A DNA stretch of 9,027 bases from Prevotellaceae bacterium UBA1716 (GTDB lineage Bacteria > Bacteroidota > Bacteroidia > Bacteroidales > Bacteroidaceae). Position 1 is the first letter of the stretch; every line of letters starts with the position of its first letter. The notes under the pieces were generated by a model that saw only the letters and a program-made list of their open reading frames with translations, was not told the DNA's origin and searched no databases. The stretch is taken from positions 1 through 9,027 of the forward strand of contig DCIW01000139.1 in NCBI GenBank assembly GCA_002317225.1, given 5' to 3'. Positions 5,137 to 9,027 of the stretch are shown here, one piece after another. Position numbers and translations under genes: made by a program.

Positions 5137-8100
5137 TTAGAACTTAACCACATTCAAGTATTTGTCTACAAGCATTCCGTCAGTATATTTGAGCTGTACC
5201 TTCGCATTGTTCTTGCTCTTGAAATGAATCATGAACAAGTCCTGATTCCATTCGGTATAATCACGCTCACCAATATTGACGAAAGTAGGGTAGAGTGCCT
5301 TATTGCCGTTGGAGTGCAGACGATCATAAGTCATATTGTACATCTGTGCAACACCTCTTGCCTCAATTCCTATATATTCAAGTTTGGTGGCATCGTAAGG
5401 AATGCACATGCTCACAGCGTTCACACTCTTCATGTCCTTTCCCGAAACCGTGATGTATATATCGCTACCAATCTGAATCTGTTCCATGCTCACCTTACCA
5501 CTCACACTATCCACCTTCTTGCTGCTCACACCGCTATCGAGTTCGATGCCTACAGCACTGATATCGTAAGCATCGATAAGGCCATTATTGTTCAAATCGC
5601 CTTTCTCCACATAGCCACCGAAGTCACTATCACCACGACGCAAACCTGTGTAATTATAATAAGATGTGAGGTCGTTCTCATCGATGCGACCATCCTGATT
5701 GATGTCACCAGGAACAAAATACTCGCTGTTAGCCTTGCGGAAGATATACATCTGACGACCCGAACCGAAATCGCCAACAGCCTTCGTTACATTGAAACGA
5801 ATATATCTAACTTGTCCGTTGTCTGATGTCTGGAGTCTGTTGTCCTTCAAGTCAATCTCTTTCACGCTCGCATCTTGTCTCCAATTGAACGGAACGGCAT
5901 CCGACCAATTCTGCTTATCTATACTAACCTGGATAGTGCCCTCAAGTATATTACCGTTACCCGCATTTTCACGAGGATAATAAAGCAACTTGTCGAGTGT
6001 GTTGACAGAGTGCAAGTCGATGGTCAGAGTGAACGGAACTGCCTTCGCATTCCAATCAGTATGCCACATGCTGCTCTCGTCGAAATCGAACAGATGACGG
6101 ATTCCTGCACCTCCCTGATTAGCACACGAAGTCTCTCCACGAACACCACGGATAGCCCACTGCAAAGGATCTGCTGTGGTCGAAGCGGAAACATCTGCCC
6201 AATCACTCTTACCTTGAGCATTCACCGAGCGAACCTTCATGGTGTAATCCTTCTCAGGAGTAAGTCCTTCGACCGTATATCGTGTGTCGTGGATAGTGCT
6301 ATAAATCTCTCCACCAAACTCAATCTCATAATAGTCAGCATTTTCTACCTTATCCCACGAAGGAGTTATGTCGTAAGCACGTGCATCATCCTTTGCTACC
6401 ACAGCATTTGGAACGCTGAGTTCGCCCACCTTCTTAAGGTCAGGATTGCTGACATCATTCTTCATCTTGTCAATTTCGATAGTGACAGTATGCTTTTTGA
6501 GGTCAACCTTCTGATCGAGAAGGATATAGAGTTGCTTTACGAATGGTATGTTTGAGTTCTGTGCCTGCATGTTCTGAGCAAAGATAGTTGGTTCTTCAGA
6601 GTTAGCAACGATGCACTTCACCTTCTTGCCGTCAACCTTTGCATTGACTTTACTATATGAACCAGTAATAGGAACAACAATCTGTACGTTCTTCTCGCTT
6701 GTCATACCGTCAAAACTACCCTTCATCTGATTAATTGTGACAGTAAACTTACCCTTCGGATTCAGTTCGCTCTCGATTAGGGATGTAGCATATTCTCCCT
6801 TAAGATAAGCATCAGTTTTTCCGTCATCATCATAAATATTAAATTGGGTCTTAGGACCAGGAACAGCAAATACCTTGAGCAAGTCGTTCGGAACCTGATT
6901 TGGAGTGTTGTGAGCCTCCGTGATAGGGATGATAGCACCCAACTTTACGAATACAGGCAATTTCCACAGCGGAGCATTGAAATCATTCAATATTCGACCG
7001 CCCTCATATACCTTACCATCGAAAGCATCCATCCACATACCCTCAGGCAAGTAGATTCCGTCTCTCACATCGTCGCCATCTTTTACGCCTTCCTTGCTCT
7101 CGTGTGCACGTGTACTTTTATATATAGGTGCAACAAGAATGTTCGGACCATACATAAACTGGTACTGAGTTGAAGAACCGAGCAGATAGTCGTTCATCTT
7201 AGCATCCTCAAGGAACATAGCACGGATAATAGGTTTCCCGTCTATAGCCTCATGAGCCACCGAATAAGTGTATGGCATCAGTATGCTCTTCAACTTCAAG
7301 TAGTTGCGGTTGATGCTCGTAGCTGGTTCGCCTTGCATAAATGGATACTTAGGATCAGAGCCCCAGCCGTCCATATTGAGTTGCATCGGAGTGAAAGTCT
7401 TCCATTGGAAATCTCGTATGTTAACAGGCATGTTCTGACCACCGAAGATACCATCCATATCACTTGTGATATTAGGTTGTCCCGAGAGTCCCGAACCGAT
7501 ATAAGTAGGGATGTGGAAACGGATATACTCCCATTCGCCACCTGTTTGGTCACCTGTCCAAATACCTGCATAACGCTGAGTTCCTGCCCATCCGTCAAGC
7601 GAAATGATGAAAGGACGTGCACCATTGCCATACTGTGGCATAATCTTTCCAACATCTGCCACACCGTTCAGTCCGAAACTATATCCCGCACCTACCCATG
7701 CAACGTCAGTCTTGAGAACTCGTACTCCAGCATCTCTAACTTCACGAACAATATCTCGCTGAAGCAAAGCCTCCACACCTTCTTTTGGATGAAGGTCGCT
7801 CTGAGTCCAAAGTCCAATCTCCACACCTTTCGAACGAGCGTATTCGCCAAACTCCTTCAAGTTTTGTACGTTTCCTTCGAGTGTACCAGTCTGGCCGTAA
7901 CCTGCACCGTAGCCATCATTTGGAAGGAACCATCCGATTGGCATATCATTATTCAAATATCTATCGATAGCTGCACGGGCAGAGAACATGTAGTTGTTCT
8001 TCTCTCCATTCAAACTTTCTTTGATACCGCCATCATCCTTTTGGCTTTCACGATAAATCTTACCGTTTTCATAAGGCATAAATCCATATCCTTTCTTGCC

Positions 8101-8877
8101 TGCTTCCACCTCAGTCCAGTAATCGCGGTTATATGCATTGAGATGACCTTCGTAGAAACCAAACTTAGGCAGAAGCACAGGATTACCCGTTAACTGATAG
8201 AAGTCATTGAGCAATGCCACAGCTCCCTCGTCAAACATGAAGAAATAGTCTGCATAGTCAGTTTCGTGAGTCAACTTAACCTTGTTAGCCTCCGAAGCAC
8301 CGAAATCATACTTTCCTGGAGCAAACGTATATCCCATTACAGCATATCCACCTGTACTCCAATAGAATGGGGTAGGGCTTGCTACACCGCCGTCAACCCA
8401 GTTGTTTGTGTTCTCGATAGCAATAACTTTTCCTGCATGACTGAAACGACCATTCTGAACACCACCTCCATAGAAGTATTCGCCTGGAGCACGGTCGAGT
8501 TTAACAGAAGTCTTTCCTCCAGCAAACTCCACAGCACCTATTTTCAGTCCGTTGGCATCTATTTCACCCGTTTTCAAATTCACCTTAACGGTAAGTTTTC
8601 CAGTCTTGATGGCATTTCCTTCCACACTGACTTGCACAGCCTTGCGTGGATTGTCCACAAGGATTTGAGCTTCAGGTTCTGCCTTTGGAGCATGCATCTG
8701 CCCTCCGTTCGGATCTTCGAACAGACGGAAGATGTTCTCACCATAGAAATCGATATACATCTCCTTGCCACCCTCGATAGTTACCTTCGTGGTGTGACCA
8801 TCAATTTTAGTGATATTCTGGCCATAAAGGCACATGTTAGCCGCCATTAAAACGGCTGTTATAAACGCTTTTCTCAT
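5137..8877 (-). CDS. Secreted GH31 glycosidase with FN3, discoidin, dockerin-like and cohesin-like regions
   Basis: An exported retaining alpha-glycosidase of 1246 residues. The signal peptide is MRKAFITAVLMAANMCLYG, with cleavage before QN. The GH31 N-terminal beta-sandwich (about 25-230) contains PGEYFYGGGVQNGR (131-144). The TIM barrel (about 235-575) has the predicted nucleophile D391 in LKTDVAWVGAGYSFG and the acid/base D443 in IWTGDQTGG, 52 residues apart as usual in the family. C-terminal beta domains run to about 805. An FN3 domain follows (about 815-902), then an F5/8 type C (discoidin/CBM32-like) domain (about 905-1050). Next come two dockerin-type calcium loops, D1058-N1060-D1062-D1066-D1069 and D1094-N1096-N1098-D1102-D1105. 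A cohesin-like beta module (about 1125-1246) ends the protein. The domain layout and nucleophile context suggest the alpha-N-acetylgalactosaminidase or alpha-galactosidase branch rather than alpha-glucosidase, but this is inference. No convincing lipobox precedes C16. It is transcribed alone from the promoter at 8898-8905. Confidence 0.9.
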   Translation of the reverse strand: MRKAFITAVLMAANMCLYGQNITKIDGHTTKVTIEGGKEMYIDFYGENIFRLFEDPNGGQMHAPKAEPEAQILVDNPRKAVQVSVEGNAIKTGKLTVKVNLKTGEIDANGLKIGAVEFAGGKTSVKLDRAPGEYFYGGGVQNGRFSHAGKVIAIENTNNWVDGGVASPTPFYWSTGGYAVMGYTFAPGKYDFGASEANKVKLTHETDYADYFFMFDEGAVALLNDFYQLTGNPVLLPKFGFYEGHLNAYNRDYWTEVEAGKKGYGFMPYENGKIYRESQKDDGGIKESLNGEKNNYMFSARAAIDRYLNNDMPIGWFLPNDGYGAGYGQTGTLEGNVQNLKEFGEYARSKGVEIGLWTQSDLHPKEGVEALLQRDIVREVRDAGVRVLKTDVAWVGAGYSFGLNGVADVGKIMPQYGNGARPFIISLDGWAGTQRYAGIWTGDQTGGEWEYIRFHIPTYIGSGLSGQPNITSDMDGIFGGQNMPVNIRDFQWKTFTPMQLNMDGWGSDPKYPFMQGEPATSINRNYLKLKSILMPYTYSVAHEAIDGKPIIRAMFLEDAKMNDYLLGSSTQYQFMYGPNILVAPIYKSTRAHESKEGVKDGDDVRDGIYLPEGMWMDAFDGKVYEGGRILNDFNAPLWKLPVFVKLGAIIPITEAHNTPNQVPNDLLKVFAVPGPKTQFNIYDDDGKTDAYLKGEYATSLIESELNPKGKFTVTINQMKGSFDGMTSEKNVQIVVPITGSYSKVNAKVDGKKVKCIVANSEEPTIFAQNMQAQNSNIPFVKQLYILLDQKVDLKKHTVTIEIDKMKNDVSNPDLKKVGELSVPNAVVAKDDARAYDITPSWDKVENADYYEIEFGGEIYSTIHDTRYTVEGLTPEKDYTMKVRSVNAQGKSDWADVSASTTADPLQWAIRGVRGETSCANQGGAGIRHLFDFDESSMWHTDWNAKAVPFTLTIDLHSVNTLDKLLYYPRENAGNGNILEGTIQVSIDKQNWSDAVPFNWRQDASVKEIDLKDNRLQTSDNGQVRYIRFNVTKAVGDFGSGRQMYIFRKANSEYFVPGDINQDGRIDENDLTSYYNYTGLRRGDSDFGGYVEKGDLNNNGLIDAYDISAVGIELDSGVSSKKVDSVSGKVSMEQIQIGSDIYITVSGKDMKSVNAVSMCIPYDATKLEYIGIEARGVAQMYNMTYDRLHSNGNKALYPTFVNIGERDYTEWNQDLFMIHFKSKNNAKVQLKYTDGMLVDKYLNVVKF

Positions 8878-8897
8878 AGAATTAATATTAGTTGTTG

Positions 8898-8905
8898 CAA
8901 ATATA
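8898..8905 (-). promoter_or_regulatory. Candidate -7 promoter box for the GH31 gene
   Basis: Read on the minus strand this is TATATTTG, identical to the -7 box of the structured RNA. It ends 20 nt before the GH31 ATG, implying a leader of about 14 nt. No clear TTTG lies 17-23 nt upstream. Confidence 0.5.
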
Positions 8906-8975
8906 CAATATTTTTACTAAATCATTATATTAACCTTAATTCCGCAACACTATTATAAATTAAACTTTTTAAGTA

Positions 8976-9000
8976 CCTGAGCAACAATAAGTTGCCCAGG
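8976..9000 (-). repeat. Inverted repeat upstream of the GH31 promoter, possible terminator of an upstream gene
   Basis: CCTGGGCAAC and GTTGCTCAGG form a 10-bp stem with a 5-nt loop on the minus strand (one G-U pair). On the plus strand the same position is an A-C mismatch, so the RNA hairpin is better on the minus strand. The following sequence (TACTTAAAAAG) is not a clean U-tract, so it is only a weak terminator candidate. The rest of 8878-9027 shows no gene. Confidence 0.4.
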
Positions 9001-9027
9001 ATTTTGCCATGTCAGATTTTTCACTTA

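Noticed and set aside
5224..8850. Several 190-310 codon plus-strand open frames opposite the GH31 gene (5224-5826, 5875-6555, 7252-8193, 8266-8850)
   Set aside because: All are antisense to a continuous, domain-rich protein and their translations look random.
8820..8877. Lipoprotein signal at C16 of the GH31 enzyme
   Set aside because: The residues before C16 (AANM) do not form a lipobox; cleavage before Gln21 fits better.

Overview
The window looks like chromosomal DNA from a Bacteroidales bacterium, most likely Prevotella or a close relative. The evidence is TAnnTTTG-type -7 promoter boxes, the absence of clear Shine-Dalgarno sequences, secreted proteins cleaved before Gln, a Prevotella-style 'YDLSGR...GIYI..GKK' C-terminal tail, and a large secreted glycoside hydrolase with add-on domains. 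The genus is inferred, not proven. I see no tRNA, rRNA, CRISPR array, insertion sequence or phage gene.

Layout, left to right. (1) Positions 1-2228, minus strand: an AraC-family regulator followed 31 bp later by uxaA (altronate dehydratase), whose 3' end runs off the left edge. This is probably a two-gene unit for hexuronate (galacturonate) use. (2) Positions 2229-2321: a short divergent promoter region with a TAnnTTTG box facing each way. (3) Positions 2322-3929, plus strand: a secreted M6-type zinc metalloprotease. (4) Positions 3930-4305: a 376-bp non-coding stretch. It holds the best promoter in the window (TTTG-N19-TATATTTG), a region with many complementary segments closed by an 8-bp long-range stem, and an intrinsic terminator ending only 8 bases before the next start codon. 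It is either a stable small RNA or a long attenuating leader. I could not assign it to a known RNA family, and it is the most interesting part of the window. (5) Positions 4306-5082, plus strand: a class I SAM-dependent methyltransferase. (6) Positions 5082-5125: a perfect 14-bp-stem hairpin that can terminate both convergent genes. (7) Positions 5137-8877, minus strand: a 1246-residue secreted GH31 glycosidase with FN3, discoidin (F5/8 type C), dockerin-like and cohesin-like C-terminal parts. (8) Positions 8878-9027: its promoter and a hairpin near the right edge.

Functionally the window is a mix. There is intracellular uronate catabolism with its likely regulator, two separately transcribed secreted hydrolases (a protease and a glycosidase, plausibly for host or dietary glycoconjugates), and a small-molecule methyltransferase of unknown substrate behind the structured RNA. 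No SusC/SusD pair is present, so this is not a classical polysaccharide utilisation locus as far as the window shows.
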